NCBI GenBank assembly: GCA_946614435.1
Contig: CAMOGW010000019.1
Coordinates: 1-37,090, forward strand
Direction: 5' to 3'
Origin: an uncultured Prevotella sp.
Lineage (GTDB): Bacteria; Bacteroidota; Bacteroidia; Bacteroidales; Bacteroidaceae
DNA length: 37,090 nucleotides
Shown here: positions 6,287 through 17,136 of the stretch, one piece after another
How the letters are laid out: the number at the start of each line of letters is the position of its first letter
How positions within the stretch are numbered: the stretch's first letter is position 1
Made by a program: the position numbers and the translations under genes
Notes under the pieces: generated by a model
The model's database searches: none
Seen by the model: only the letters and a program-made list of their open reading frames with translations
Told to the model about the DNA's origin: nothing

Positions 6287-9208
6287 CTAATGTACCGATG
6301 CACATAGCAGGCGGTAGGGACAGAAGGAGCAGGTGCGGCGGTCGGCTGTAGGCTCAAACGGGAGGGCTGGATTGAACATTTCGTCAATCTTCTGAGTGAG
6401 CAGTTCACCGAAGCGCTGGCGTTCGGTCTCGATGTCGTTGATGGGCTCGTCGCCAAACTTCATGATGGGATTGTAATCGTCGGCTCCTGCATGCTGTATG
6501 AAGAGCAGGGCAGGCGCTACGGGCAACTGCTGTGGATTGAGCGCCTTTGAAGTGCGCACGATGCAGCTGTAGATGAACGTCTGCAGATAGTAGTCGCTGT
6601 GCTTAGAGAGGTTCGACGGATCGAAGATGGCCTCAGTGCAGTCGAGCGCATTGGGCATACTGCCACCGGTCTTATAGTCAACCACGCGAATCTGTTCGAG
6701 CATATCTAAGCGGTCGATGAATCCGCCGATGGTAGTGGTGAGGTGGGGCGTATGCAGTTGGGCTGTCACCTGCCGCTCCAGTCCCAGAATGGTGAAGGGC
6801 GCATGTCGGCGGTCGATGCTGATGAGCTGTCGCAGGTAGTGAATGATCACTTCGCGATTGATGAGCTGCAGTCCGTTCATCATCTTCACCAGATGCTCCT
6901 TGCTGGCACCTTCGGGCAGTTTGAAAAGCTCTTTGCTGAAAGCCTCGTCGGTGGCGCGTTCTATATCCACTCTGTTCTTCAGCAAATCGTCGAGCGCTTT
7001 CCGTTCAATCTTTCCGTTGCGGTCCATCACGCGCTTGTAGATGATCTGAGCCGCCTCGTGGAAGATGGTTCCGAACAGGCGGTTGTCTATCGAGTCGTCT
7101 TCCACGTTGTCGAGCTCTTTGAGGTTGCACACGTAGTAGTAATAGAACTGCAGGGGGCAGCGCATGTAGCGGTTGATGGCGGTAGGCGTGAGCAGGGGCG
7201 ACTGCTTGTCGGGATTGCGGCTCAGGTCGAATCGTGCATTCAGGTTTTCCATCACGCGCTCGCTCTTCTCAATGGCTGCGGGATTGAAGGCCACATAGCT
7301 CTGTCCGGCCTGAAGCGTGTGGAAAGTGAAGTGGTGCCGGCTCTCCACCATCAGTTGCAGCATGAAGCGCGACATCTCGCCCGTGTGTCCCTCCTGAGTG
7401 GCGTTGTTGTAGAGTATGGTCACGTCGCCAGCCCGTTGCAGCAGCCGATGGAAGTAGTAGGAGTAGATGGCTACCTTGTGGTCGATGGTGGTCAGGCCGT
7501 ATGCCTTGCGAATGCTGTAGGGTATGAACGATGTGTCGTTCACGCCCTTGGGCATGTTGCCCTCGTTGCACGAGAGAATGAGCAGGTGGTCGAAGTCCAG
7601 ATTGCGCGTCTCGAGCACGCCCATCACTTGCAGTCCCTCGATGGGCTCGCCGTGGAACGGCACGCTAGTCGATGTGATGAGTTGGCTGATGAGTCGCTGC
7701 AGGGTGATGGTATCCACTTGCAGGTCGTTGCTGTCAACCAGCGCTTTCAGACGGTTCAGGAGGGTGTACATGCGGAAGATGGATTCCTGGAACAGCGGGT
7801 CAACAGCATGTTCGTCGTGTGTGGCTATTTCGGCTCCTGTGGCAATGTTGCGCATCAGGTCGCACAGCCATTGCAGCAGTTGCTGATGGCCGTCGGGATG
7901 CATGAAGAGCAGGGTAGTGCCTTCGTCAACTGAGAGCAGTGCACTGTCGGGATAGTAGATCTTCTCGCTGTTCAACTTGTGGTGCAGCGGCCCTATCTGG
8001 TCTGAGAGATAAGTAGTGTAGGGATGGTTCAGCACGGCGTTCACCTGTTTCAGTCGGTATCGCTCGCGCTGCACTGAGTAGCCCAGTGTCTGTAGGTTCA
8101 GGAGGAGCGTGACGAGCGAGGCCGCAGGCGACTGAATGAGCGGATAGCCCGTGGTGATGTTTACCTTCTGCACTTCGTCGGGCAGACAGTGGATGACCGT
8201 TTGCAGCAGTCCCTCGTTGCAAAGCACGATAGCCGTCCGTCGTCCGTCGTTGATGCGCGTATAGGAGCCGTCCTCTTCCTGCTCCTTCCTGAGCCACTGG
8301 CTGATGTAGCGCGCCTGCGCATTCTCGGTTGGAGCTGCTATGTAGTCTATCTGCCTTGTCTGCCGGGCGAAATTATCATAGACGCCCGGCGTGTTGATAT
8401 CAATCTCGTTGGGGAAGTCGGCCAGATACTGTGCGATGAAGTGTCCGGCCTCGTTGTCGTTTCCTTTTCCGTGGGGCATGTAGTAGTGGTCGAAGTCCCA
8501 GTAGAACGAGGCTTTCTGCTGTTGCTTGAGCATCGCGAACAGGCGGCGCTCTACGCGCTGTAGCAGATTGAAGCCCACAAACACGTAGTGGCGATGGGCA
8601 AAGACAATGTCGTTCTGTTCGGCCACCTCGCGGTAGAGGGCCCCTTCGTAAGCCAGCTGCTGACTGGCGAGCCGCTCGTTGAAGTCATGATAGATGTCGC
8701 TCATGCGCGACCACAGTCTGATGAAGCGCTGCTTGAGCTCTGTGTCGTGGTCGTCGGTAAAGTTGCTGAAGAATCGCTTCAGGATGCTTTTCTGCTCGTC
8801 GTTCAGATACGACACGTCGTCGAGCTCGTGCAGGTCGCGCAGGTTGGCAAACACCTTGTCGGCATCGGCCATGTTCTTGTCCAGGTCGTCGAAGTCGGCC
8901 AGCAGCAGCTGTCCCCAACCATAGAAGTGGTCGAGTGTCTCGTCGATGCCCGTCTGAGCCGTGAAGCTCTTGTGCAGTTCGCACACCAGCTTGATGGGGT
9001 CGGCCACCACCCGTTGCGAGTGGTGGCGGAACAGGTCGCTGATGGTGATATAGGCAGGGCTCCACACGGGCTTGCCAGCCTTGCGCGCAATATGTTCACT
9101 CAGGAAGAGTGCGGCTCGCTTGTTGGGGAACACCACAGCTACGTCTGACAGGTTGTCGCCATGCTTCAGCAACAGGTCGTCGGCCACATACTCTAAGAAA
9201 CTTTTCAT
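6287..9208 (-). CDS. addB: AddB-like PD-(D/E)XK nuclease subunit of a helicase-nuclease
   Basis: A 973-aa protein, the expected partner of the AddA-like protein just upstream in transcription. The C-terminal nuclease domain shows RVVDYKTGGS (Asp and Lys of the PD-(D/E)XK site) and a following QTFIY. Four cysteines at 684, 960, 963 and 969 (MRCPLQF; CSFCPYRLLC) match the iron-sulfur staple of AddB nucleases. The N-terminal part is helicase-like but has VVFPNKRAALFL where a Walker A would be, so it is probably not an active ATPase. Such pairs process double-strand breaks for RecA loading, the AddAB/RecBCD role. The gene follows addA by 14 nt. The symbol is by analogy with Firmicutes; orthology is inferred from architecture. 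Confidence 0.85.
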   Translation of the reverse strand: MKSFLEYVADDLLLKHGDNLSDVAVVFPNKRAALFLSEHIARKAGKPVWSPAYITISDLFRHHSQRVVADPIKLVCELHKSFTAQTGIDETLDHFYGWGQLLLADFDDLDKNMADADKVFANLRDLHELDDVSYLNDEQKSILKRFFSNFTDDHDTELKQRFIRLWSRMSDIYHDFNERLASQQLAYEGALYREVAEQNDIVFAHRHYVFVGFNLLQRVERRLFAMLKQQQKASFYWDFDHYYMPHGKGNDNEAGHFIAQYLADFPNEIDINTPGVYDNFARQTRQIDYIAAPTENAQARYISQWLRKEQEEDGSYTRINDGRRTAIVLCNEGLLQTVIHCLPDEVQKVNITTGYPLIQSPAASLVTLLLNLQTLGYSVQRERYRLKQVNAVLNHPYTTYLSDQIGPLHHKLNSEKIYYPDSALLSVDEGTTLLFMHPDGHQQLLQWLCDLMRNIATGAEIATHDEHAVDPLFQESIFRMYTLLNRLKALVDSNDLQVDTITLQRLISQLITSTSVPFHGEPIEGLQVMGVLETRNLDFDHLLILSCNEGNMPKGVNDTSFIPYSIRKAYGLTTIDHKVAIYSYYFHRLLQRAGDVTILYNNATQEGHTGEMSRFMLQLMVESRHHFTFHTLQAGQSYVAFNPAAIEKSERVMENLNARFDLSRNPDKQSPLLTPTAINRYMRCPLQFYYYYVCNLKELDNVEDDSIDNRLFGTIFHEAAQIIYKRVMDRNGKIERKALDDLLKNRVDIERATDEAFSKELFKLPEGASKEHLVKMMNGLQLINREVIIHYLRQLISIDRRHAPFTILGLERQVTAQLHTPHLTTTIGGFIDRLDMLEQIRVVDYKTGGSMPNALDCTEAIFDPSNLSKHSDYYLQTFIYSCIVRTSKALNPQQLPVAPALLFIQHAGADDYNPIMKFGDEPINDIETERQRFGELLTQKIDEMFNPALPFEPTADRRTCSFCPYRLLCASVH

Positions 9209-9222
9209 ATACCTTATATATA

Positions 9223-12200
9223 TTATATATTAACCTCTACTATTTCGTTGGAAAACACGTACCACAGGTAGCCCCTCACATGCTCATGCCCCATCTTGCT
9301 GAGCAACTGCATGTAGATGCGCACCTGATTGTGATAGTCGTCGCGAGGACGCCCGAACTTGAAGTCAACGACCACGGTTTCCCTTCCGTCGGTCATCACC
9401 CGGTCGGGCCTGCGCTCATAGGCTACGTTCGTCTTCGGGTCAACGTCGAGGATGGCGCATTCGTTGAAGAGGGTCCATCGGCTGGAGTACCATTCGGCTA
9501 CGCGCTCGTCCTCGAAGCGCTTTCGGATCATACTCTCCAGTCGCTCGCGGGTGATGTTCCTGTCGTACAGGATGCCGTCGAGCTCCATGCGCTGCAGGGC
9601 ACGCTCCACATCGTCAACGGTGCGAATGCTGGCAAATACATTGTGCAGCACGCTTCCCAGCCGGATGTACTCGGTGCGCTGCTGCTCGTCGTCGTCGGGC
9701 AGTGTGGCAAAGTTGCGGCTGTCGTTGCTCTGTCGGAACTCTGTCTTCTGACTGAAGGTCTCGAGCTCGATGTGCAGTGGAACGCTCTCTTGCAGGAACA
9801 CGTTCTTTGACTTGTCGTCGTTGTCGCTACCGGCTTTCTTGTCCGTGTCGGCTGTGCTGTCTTCCAGCGTGCCGTATTCCAGCAACAGAGTGGCCTGCTT
9901 GTCGTCCTTACCAGAGAGCATCGCTCCCTGTAGCAGACTGGCCACTCGCGGCAAGCATTTCTCTATGACCGCCGAGCGCCCAGTCTTAGTGCCTCGCTTG
10001 CCTATCACCATGAGCCCTTTCGAGGCACGTGTGAAAGCCACATAGAGCAAGTTCAGGTTATCGACCATGTTCTGCTGATGTTCTTCTTCATAGTCGGCTT
10101 CGTAGATGGTGCCCACGAGTCCCTTTTGGGTGTAGTCGATGGGCACGATGGGCAGCTGGTTGAAAGGTGCCACGTCGGGCTGGCACCACAGTATGTTGCT
10201 GTGCTCCATCGACCAGTCGCAGAAGGGAATGAACACGTATGGGAACTCCAGTCCCTTCGATTTGTGAATGCTGATGAGCCTAATGCCGTTCACCTCCGGG
10301 CTCTGTATGGTGAGCCCGCAGAGCGTTTCGTCCCATTCGGCAAGGAAGGCCGGAATGTCGGTCGATTGCTCGTTGACGTAAGTGCTCACCTGATCGAAGA
10401 ACGCGAACAGATAGGCACTCTGGCCCTTTAAATGCTGTAGCTGGAAGATGGAGCATAGCCGTTCTGTCAGTTCGTAGAGCGGCAGGCGCAACAGCTCGTC
10501 GCGATGCTCCGCAAACTCGGCAGGAAGCATGTCGTCGAGCGCTCCTTCGTGTAAGGGCTGCCGGGCATACATGCGTGCCAGATAGGCTTTTGAGATGAAG
10601 TCGTCGGGATGGATGAGCAGGCGCAAAGCCTGAATGATGATCTGTATGGCTGGCGAAGCGTCAAGACGGAATGCCTCGTCGCTCACGATGCTCACTTCGG
10701 GCTTGTGCTCCATGAAGTAGTTGGCTATGAGCGGAATGAGATGGTTGGAGCGCACCAGAATGGCAATAGCAGCGGTGGGAATGCCCAGGTCGATGAGCTG
10801 GCTCACCTGTTGCACCAGCTGATCCAGCACGCGCATCTGATAATCGTCGTTGGGCAGTAGGGCAATGCTCACGTAGCCGCTCATGGGCTTCTGCTCGGGC
10901 ACCTTCTGCACCACGTCTTTATAGGCGGCAACACCCTCCATGTTGGCAGCTTCGGTGAAGAACTTGTTGTTGAACTCCACCACACGCCGGGCCGAGCGGT
11001 AGTTGGTGTCGAGCGAGTCGAGCTTCAACTGCTCCTTAGTGGCATGCGGGAACTCGTCGGCGATGTTGGCCAGCAGTCGCCAGTCGCCGCTTCGCCATCG
11101 GTAGATGCTCTGCTTCACGTCGCCCACAATCAGGTTCTCCGTGTTGCTGTGGCTCATCGTCTCTTGCAGCAGCACTTTGAAGTTCTGCCATTGCACGGTC
11201 GAGGTGTCCTGGAACTCGTCAATCATGATGTGCTCGAGCTGTGTGCCTATCTTCTCGAAGATGAAAGGCGAGTCGCTGTTGTCTATCAGGTCGTGCAGCA
11301 GCTGTTGGGTGTCGCTCAGCAGGAACCGGTTGGCCGTCTCGTTCAGGGTTCTCACCTGCCGTTCTATTCCGTCGAGCAGTCTGAGCTGGTTCAGGTGTTG
11401 CAGCGTGAGGTCGGCTGAGCGATAGAGGCACCACTCGTGCAGCATCTCTTTCAGAATGCTCATGAGCGACTGCTCGGCCAGCTGATGAATGACTTCGCGA
11501 TTCGGGCTCGATTTTGTGTACCAGGCTTCGGGGCGGTCTGCACAGTCGTTAATGCGCTTGCCTGCAGCGGCATTGGGCAGTTCGTCTTTCGCTGCTTTCA
11601 GGAAGAATCCTCCTATTCCCGACTCGCCGTAGGCCAAGTCGGAGGGCGCAAGCCCCACCTTGCCGAGCTCGTCGATACCTGTGCTGGCCAGTTCCTTCAT
11701 GCGCTCCTTCGAATGGGTGCGCATGTCGCGCAGCTCCTTCGTATAGTTCTCGAAGAATCGGGGCTGCGCCATCACTTCGTAGAGTTGTCGGCTGTGCTGC
11801 TTGTAATAGTCCTTGAACAGGGTTCGTCCGAACAGCTTGATCTGTCCGATGATATTCCACGAACGGTCGTCGCCGATAGTCTCCTTGATGTAGCTCAGGA
11901 TCCAATGCAGCATGCGGTCGGTGGCCGAGAGATTCTCAATGAGTTCGTCAACGGCCAGCTCCTCCACCTGCACATCGTTGAGCCCGATTCGGAGGTTGGC
12001 CGTGAGGTCTAACTCGCGCGCCAGGTTGCGCAGCACGCTCTGGAAGAATGTGTCGATGGTGTTGATGCGGAAGTAGCTGTAGTTGTGGAGTAGGAGAGAG
12101 AGGGCTGTGCCGGCCTGTCGCGACACATACTCTGGCGAGGCATTCAGCTCCTTGCACACCTTGTCGGTATAGCCTTTCGATGATTTCAGCCCCTTCCAGA

Positions 12201-12384
12201 TGCCATACAGTTGGCTCAAGATGCGCATCTTCATCTCTTCAGTGGCTTTGTTCGTGAACGTGACGGCCAATATCTGCCTGTAGGCCAGCGGATTGCTGAC
12301 CACAAGCTTAATGTACTCTGTAGCCAGCGTGAACGTCTTTCCGCTGCCTGCACTCGCACTATATACTAAAAGAGGTATGTTCAT
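9223..12384 (-). CDS. addA: AddA-like UvrD-family helicase-nuclease
   Basis: A 1053-aa superfamily 1A helicase with a C-terminal nuclease. The Walker A SASAGSGKT lies at residues 9-17, followed by LAVTFTNKATEEMK (motif Ia), then MIDEFQDTS (motif II), DVKQSIYRWRSGD (motif III), YRS, and SIHKSKGLEFPYVF (motif V). The C-terminus has VVDFKFG and QVRIYM, the Asp-x-Lys and Q-x3-Y parts of a RecB-type nuclease site, so both AddA and AddB appear nuclease-competent. The frame is open to 12429, but the ATG at 12384 begins the conserved MNIPLLVYSASAGSG, and a -7 box lies at 12403-12410. It is the first gene of the pair and divergent from aspS. Confidence 0.9.
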   Translation of the reverse strand: MNIPLLVYSASAGSGKTFTLATEYIKLVVSNPLAYRQILAVTFTNKATEEMKMRILSQLYGIWKGLKSSKGYTDKVCKELNASPEYVSRQAGTALSLLLHNYSYFRINTIDTFFQSVLRNLARELDLTANLRIGLNDVQVEELAVDELIENLSATDRMLHWILSYIKETIGDDRSWNIIGQIKLFGRTLFKDYYKQHSRQLYEVMAQPRFFENYTKELRDMRTHSKERMKELASTGIDELGKVGLAPSDLAYGESGIGGFFLKAAKDELPNAAAGKRINDCADRPEAWYTKSSPNREVIHQLAEQSLMSILKEMLHEWCLYRSADLTLQHLNQLRLLDGIERQVRTLNETANRFLLSDTQQLLHDLIDNSDSPFIFEKIGTQLEHIMIDEFQDTSTVQWQNFKVLLQETMSHSNTENLIVGDVKQSIYRWRSGDWRLLANIADEFPHATKEQLKLDSLDTNYRSARRVVEFNNKFFTEAANMEGVAAYKDVVQKVPEQKPMSGYVSIALLPNDDYQMRVLDQLVQQVSQLIDLGIPTAAIAILVRSNHLIPLIANYFMEHKPEVSIVSDEAFRLDASPAIQIIIQALRLLIHPDDFISKAYLARMYARQPLHEGALDDMLPAEFAEHRDELLRLPLYELTERLCSIFQLQHLKGQSAYLFAFFDQVSTYVNEQSTDIPAFLAEWDETLCGLTIQSPEVNGIRLISIHKSKGLEFPYVFIPFCDWSMEHSNILWCQPDVAPFNQLPIVPIDYTQKGLVGTIYEADYEEEHQQNMVDNLNLLYVAFTRASKGLMVIGKRGTKTGRSAVIEKCLPRVASLLQGAMLSGKDDKQATLLLEYGTLEDSTADTDKKAGSDNDDKSKNVFLQESVPLHIELETFSQKTEFRQSNDSRNFATLPDDDEQQRTEYIRLGSVLHNVFASIRTVDDVERALQRMELDGILYDRNITRERLESMIRKRFEDERVAEWYSSRWTLFNECAILDVDPKTNVAYERRPDRVMTDGRETVVVDFKFGRPRDDYHNQVRIYMQLLSKMGHEHVRGYLWYVFSNEIVEVNI

Positions 12385-12402
12385 AGCAATGATTTTGAAG
12401 GC

Positions 12403-12410
12403 CAAAATTA
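12403..12410 (-). promoter_or_regulatory. -7 box of the addA-addB promoter
   Basis: TAATTTTG on the minus strand lies 18 nt upstream of the addA ATG at 12384. No clear TTTG is seen at the -33 distance, so only the -7 element is claimed. It supports the internal start codon. Confidence 0.5.
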
Positions 12411-12460
12411 ATTCAAAAAAGGGAAACATCCGTATGGTTTGGACTAAAAAATATTAAGAA

Positions 12461-12493
12461 TTGACTGAAATTCGAATATTATCATTAATTTTG
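12461..12493 (+). promoter_or_regulatory. aspS promoter
   Basis: TTG at 12461-12463 and TAATTTTG at 12486-12493 resemble the -33/-7 pair with a slightly long 22-bp spacer. They lie 39 nt before the aspS ATG. With the opposite -7 box at 12403-12410 this forms a divergent promoter region. Confidence 0.5.
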
Positions 12494-12532
12494 CAGCTAA
12501 TTTACAAAAAAACATAACATAAGTAATATAGC

Positions 12533-14293
12533 ATGTATAGAAGCAAAACATGTGGCGAGCTGAGACTTGCCGATGCCGGACAGGTAGTGAAACTGGCCGG
12601 ATGGGTACAGCGCACCCGTAAGATGGGTGGTATGACTTTCGTTGACCTGAGAGACCGTTATGGAATTACGCAGCTGGTGTTCATCGAGGACACTGATGCG
12701 GCCCTCTGCGAGCGTGCCAACAAGCTGGGCCGTGAATTCTGCATTCAGGTAGTGGGTAAAGTGAGCGAGCGTGAGTCGAAGAACCCGAAAATGCCTACGG
12801 GTGACATCGAAATTCTGGTGTCTGAGCTGAACATTCTGAGCGAGAGCATCACGCCTCCTTTCACCATAGAGGATCAGACTGATGGTGGCGACGACATTCG
12901 CATGAAGTATCGCTATCTGGACTTGCGCCGCCCGATAGTTCGCAAGAATTTGGAACTGCGCCACCGCATGACCATCCTCATTCGTAACTTCCTCGACTCT
13001 CGTCAGTTCATCGAGGTAGAGACCCCCATACTCATTGGCTCAACGCCTGAAGGAGCACGCGACTTTGTGGTGCCCTCACGCATGAATCCCGGTCAGTTCT
13101 ATGCGCTGCCCCAGTCGCCTCAGACGTTGAAGCAGTTGCTCATGGTGTCGGGCTTCGACCGCTACTTCCAGATAGCCAAGTGCTTCCGCGACGAGGACCT
13201 GCGTGCCGACCGCCAGCCGGAGTTCACCCAGATTGACTGCGAGATGTCGTTTGTTGAGCAGGAAGATGTGCTCGAAGTGTTCGAGGAGCTGGCTCGTCAT
13301 CTCTTCCGCGAGGTGCGTGGTATTGAGCTGCCTCAGTTGCAGCGCATGACGTGGCACGAGGCCATGCGCCGCTTCGGATCAGATAAGCCCGACCTTCGCT
13401 TCGGCATGGAGTTTGTTGAACTCATGGACGTGCTGAAAGGCACGGGCTCATTCTCCGTCTTCAATGAGGCCGAATATATTGGCGGAATCTGTGTACCTGG
13501 CTGTGCTGACTACACGCGCAAGCAGCTCGATCAGCTCACCGACTTCGTGAAGCGTCCGCAGGTAGGTGCCAAGGGCCTGGTCTATGTGAAGTTCAACAGC
13601 GACGGCACGGTGAAATCCAGCATCGATAAGTTCTACGAGCCCGAAGTGTGGCAGAAGGTGAAGGAGACAATGGGAGCCAAGGACGGCGACCTCGTGCTCA
13701 TCCTCTCAGGCGACAATGCCAATAAGACGCGAGTGCAGCTTTGCACGTTGCGATTAGAGATGGGCGACCGTCTCGGACTGCGCGACAAGGACAAGTTTGT
13801 GTGCCTTTGGATTGTTGACTTCCCCCTGTTTGAGTGGAGCGACGAAGAGCAGCGCCTCATGGCCACTCACCATCCGTTCACGATGCCCAACCCCGACGAC
13901 ATACCCCTGCTCGATACCGACCCTGCAAAGGTGCGTGCCGTGGCCTACGACTTCGTGTGCAACGGCGTAGAAGTGGGTGGCGGATCGCTGCGTATCCACG
14001 ACGGCAAGCTTCAAGAGAAGATGTTCCAGATCCTGGGCTTCACTCCCGAGCGCGCAATGGCTCAGTTCGGCTTCCTGATCAATGCTTTCAAGTACGGTGC
14101 ACCTCCTCATGCAGGTCTTGCCTTCGGTCTTGATCGCTTTGTGTCGCTCATGGCTGGCCTCGACAGCATTCGTGACTGCATAGCCTTCCCGAAGAACAAC
14201 AGCGGGCGCGACGTGATGCTCGATGCTCCCGGCGTACTTGATTCTAAACAGCTGGAAGAACTGCAGTTGAAGATTGACCTACGTCAAGAATAA
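12533..14293 (+). CDS. aspS: Aspartyl-tRNA synthetase
   Basis: A 586-aa class IIb synthetase of the long bacterial type that charges tRNA-Asp. An N-terminal OB-fold anticodon-binding domain (about 1-105, with [19 protein letters not shown]) is followed by the catalytic core. Motif 2 is at 218-240 ([18 protein letters not shown]). The bacterial GAD insertion is in the middle, and motif 3 is near the C-terminus ([10 protein letters not shown]). Length is normal. The gene has its own promoter, divergent from addA. Its cognate tRNA-Asp gene lies at the far right edge of the window, which is probably coincidental. Confidence 0.97.
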   Translation: MYRSKTCGELRLADAGQVVKLAGWVQRTRKMGGMTFVDLRDRYGITQLVFIEDTDAALCERANKLGREFCIQVVGKVSERESKNPKMPTGDIEILVSELNILSESITPPFTIEDQTDGGDDIRMKYRYLDLRRPIVRKNLELRHRMTILIRNFLDSRQFIEVETPILIGSTPEGARDFVVPSRMNPGQFYALPQSPQTLKQLLMVSGFDRYFQIAKCFRDEDLRADRQPEFTQIDCEMSFVEQEDVLEVFEELARHLFREVRGIELPQLQRMTWHEAMRRFGSDKPDLRFGMEFVELMDVLKGTGSFSVFNEAEYIGGICVPGCADYTRKQLDQLTDFVKRPQVGAKGLVYVKFNSDGTVKSSIDKFYEPEVWQKVKETMGAKDGDLVLILSGDNANKTRVQLCTLRLEMGDRLGLRDKDKFVCLWIVDFPLFEWSDEEQRLMATHHPFTMPNPDDIPLLDTDPAKVRAVAYDFVCNGVEVGGGSLRIHDGKLQEKMFQILGFTPERAMAQFGFLINAFKYGAPPHAGLAFGLDRFVSLMAGLDSIRDCIAFPKNNSGRDVMLDAPGVLDSKQLEELQLKIDLRQE

Positions 14294-14348
14294 TTAACAA
14301 AAGTGCAAATATGCCTATAAATCAGTGACTTGAGTTGTAGAAAAGTGC

Positions 14349-14356
14349 TATTTTTG
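14349..14356 (+). promoter_or_regulatory. -7 box before the winged-helix gene
   Basis: TATTTTTG lies 75 nt before the ATG at 14431. No convincing -33 TTTG occurs at 19-21 bp, so this is a partial promoter match. It lies 56 nt after the aspS stop, suggesting independent transcription. Confidence 0.45.
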
Positions 14357-14430
14357 CCGTGGATAAAGAAACGAACATCTTCAATATAGTTAGTAATCGT
14401 TAAAAGAGTATTTTAATTGTTTTAATTATC

Positions 14431-14736
14431 ATGGCAGAAAAAAAAGCTACAAAGAAGGCTGCAGCAGAAGTACAGGAAACAGCAGCCAAGAAAGCAACCA
14501 AGACCGCAACTAAGAAAGCAACCAAGACTGTGGACTACGCAGTAAGTGCAGAGAACATTGGTTTTAAGGCAGGTGATGTTTATCAGGCTCTGGCAGCAGC
14601 TGAGAAGGCTCTCAATGTTGATGAGATTGCAAAGGCTGCAAACATTTCAACCGAAGAGACTTTGCTCGGCCTCGGCTGGCTCTTCAAGGAGGGCAAGCTC
14701 CTGAGCGCTGACGAAAACAAGGTTGTACTGGCATAA
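14431..14736 (+). CDS. Lys/Ala-rich winged-helix protein (DUF2582 type)
   Basis: A 101-aa protein. Residues 1-35 are a low-complexity lysine/alanine/threonine tail (KKATKTATKKATK) like histone H1-type tails of bacterial nucleoid proteins. Residues 38-101 resemble the short winged-helix domain of the DUF2582 family (GDVYQALAAAEKALNVDEIA, then LLGLGWLFKEGKL). The combination suggests DNA binding, but the function of this family is not established. The gene is monocistronic, ended by a strong terminator at 14790-14826. Confidence 0.8.
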   Translation: MAEKKATKKAAAEVQETAAKKATKTATKKATKTVDYAVSAENIGFKAGDVYQALAAAEKALNVDEIAKAANISTEETLLGLGWLFKEGKLLSADENKVVLA

Positions 14737-14789
14737 GTGTTTCCGAAAGGAAATAGCAAAGCTAATAAGAAATTATTACTATAAAAAGG

Positions 14790-14826
14790 AAGGTCGGTAA
14801 AAACTAATAGTTACCGACCTTTTTTC
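14790..14826 (+). terminator. Intrinsic terminator of the winged-helix gene
   Basis: AAGGTCGGTAA (14790-14800) and TTACCGACCTT (14811-14821) form an exact 11-bp stem with a 10-nt loop, continuing into a run of six T. It lies 53 nt after the stop codon. Confidence 0.9.
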
Positions 14827-14840
14827 TTTACATTTTTTTC

Positions 14841-15188
14841 ATGACTTACGAGCAACAGATATTGCGGATTCTTACAATAGTAGGCGAGCGAGGCACCAGC
14901 ATCTCAGCACTTGCCATGCACCTCTACAATCAGAACTCTACCTTCTTCTCGCAGCCAGACTTGCAGGAACTGCATCAGTTCGTGCGCAAATATCTGGCAC
15001 GTAACAGTCATTCACCCCAGTCGCTCATTGAGAGTACGGGCAAGCGTGGCTACTATCGGTTGAACACAAGCAATAGTGCCGATGCCCGACAGCTTATATT
15101 TAAGTTCCGTGATGAACTGGCAACCGATACAGACGATGCCGATTCCACGAAGGAACAACAGGACCTGTCACTCTCACTCTTCGATTGA
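14841..15188 (+). CDS. Small protein, possible winged helix, function unknown
   Basis: A 115-aa protein. Residues 1-60 (YEQQILRILTIVGERGTSIS, later LHQFVRKYLARNS) have a helix pattern ending in KRGYYRLN, which looks like a winged-helix beta-wing. The C-terminus (about 95-115) is acidic and disordered. The family is not recognised. The ATG at 14841 lies just after the terminator of the previous gene, so transcription must come from read-through or from a promoter overlapping the terminator. Codon use is like the core genes, which supports a real gene. Confidence 0.65.
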   Translation: MTYEQQILRILTIVGERGTSISALAMHLYNQNSTFFSQPDLQELHQFVRKYLARNSHSPQSLIESTGKRGYYRLNTSNSADARQLIFKFRDELATDTDDADSTKEQQDLSLSLFD

Positions 15189-15197
15189 CACTTCTAT

Positions 15198-15382
15198 AGT
15201 GACCACGAATTAGACGAGTTTATTTCTAAAGTGACCACGAATTAAACGAATTTTACGAATTATTCTTTTATTTGTTTCGAATTGTACGAATGTCAGAAAT
15301 CGCAGGCGATTTCCATTTGTATAATTCGTACCATATTGTTCTGTAATTGAATAAATTCGTAGAATTCGTTTCATTCGTGGTC
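15198..15382. repeat. Nested direct and inverted repeat cluster
   Basis: AGTGACCACGAATTA occurs at 15198-15212 and 15231-15245 (give or take one base). GACCACGAATTAAACGAATT (15233-15252) recurs inverted with one mismatch at 15363-15382. Inside, TACGAATTAT (15254-15263) is an exact inverse complement of 15321-15330, and 15296-15313 is an 8-bp stem with a 2-nt loop. The whole 150-bp element could fold into one long cruciform or RNA hairpin. It fills the gap between the convergent 14841 gene and ettA and may serve as a bidirectional end or be a dispersed repeat. Confidence 0.7.
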
Positions 15383-15405
15383 GAACGAGTAAAAACTGTA
15401 GTCGC

Positions 15406-17127
<1,722 letters not shown>

Positions 17128-17136
17128 TCCTTATGT

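Noticed and set aside
6743..7933. A 396-aa plus-strand frame opposite addB
   Set aside because: It is the antisense shadow of a GC-rich gene with clear motifs; its Val/His/Gln-rich composition is typical of such shadows.
11437..12012. A 191-aa plus-strand frame opposite addA
   Set aside because: It is antisense to a region of addA with intact helicase sequence and has no motif or promoter of its own.
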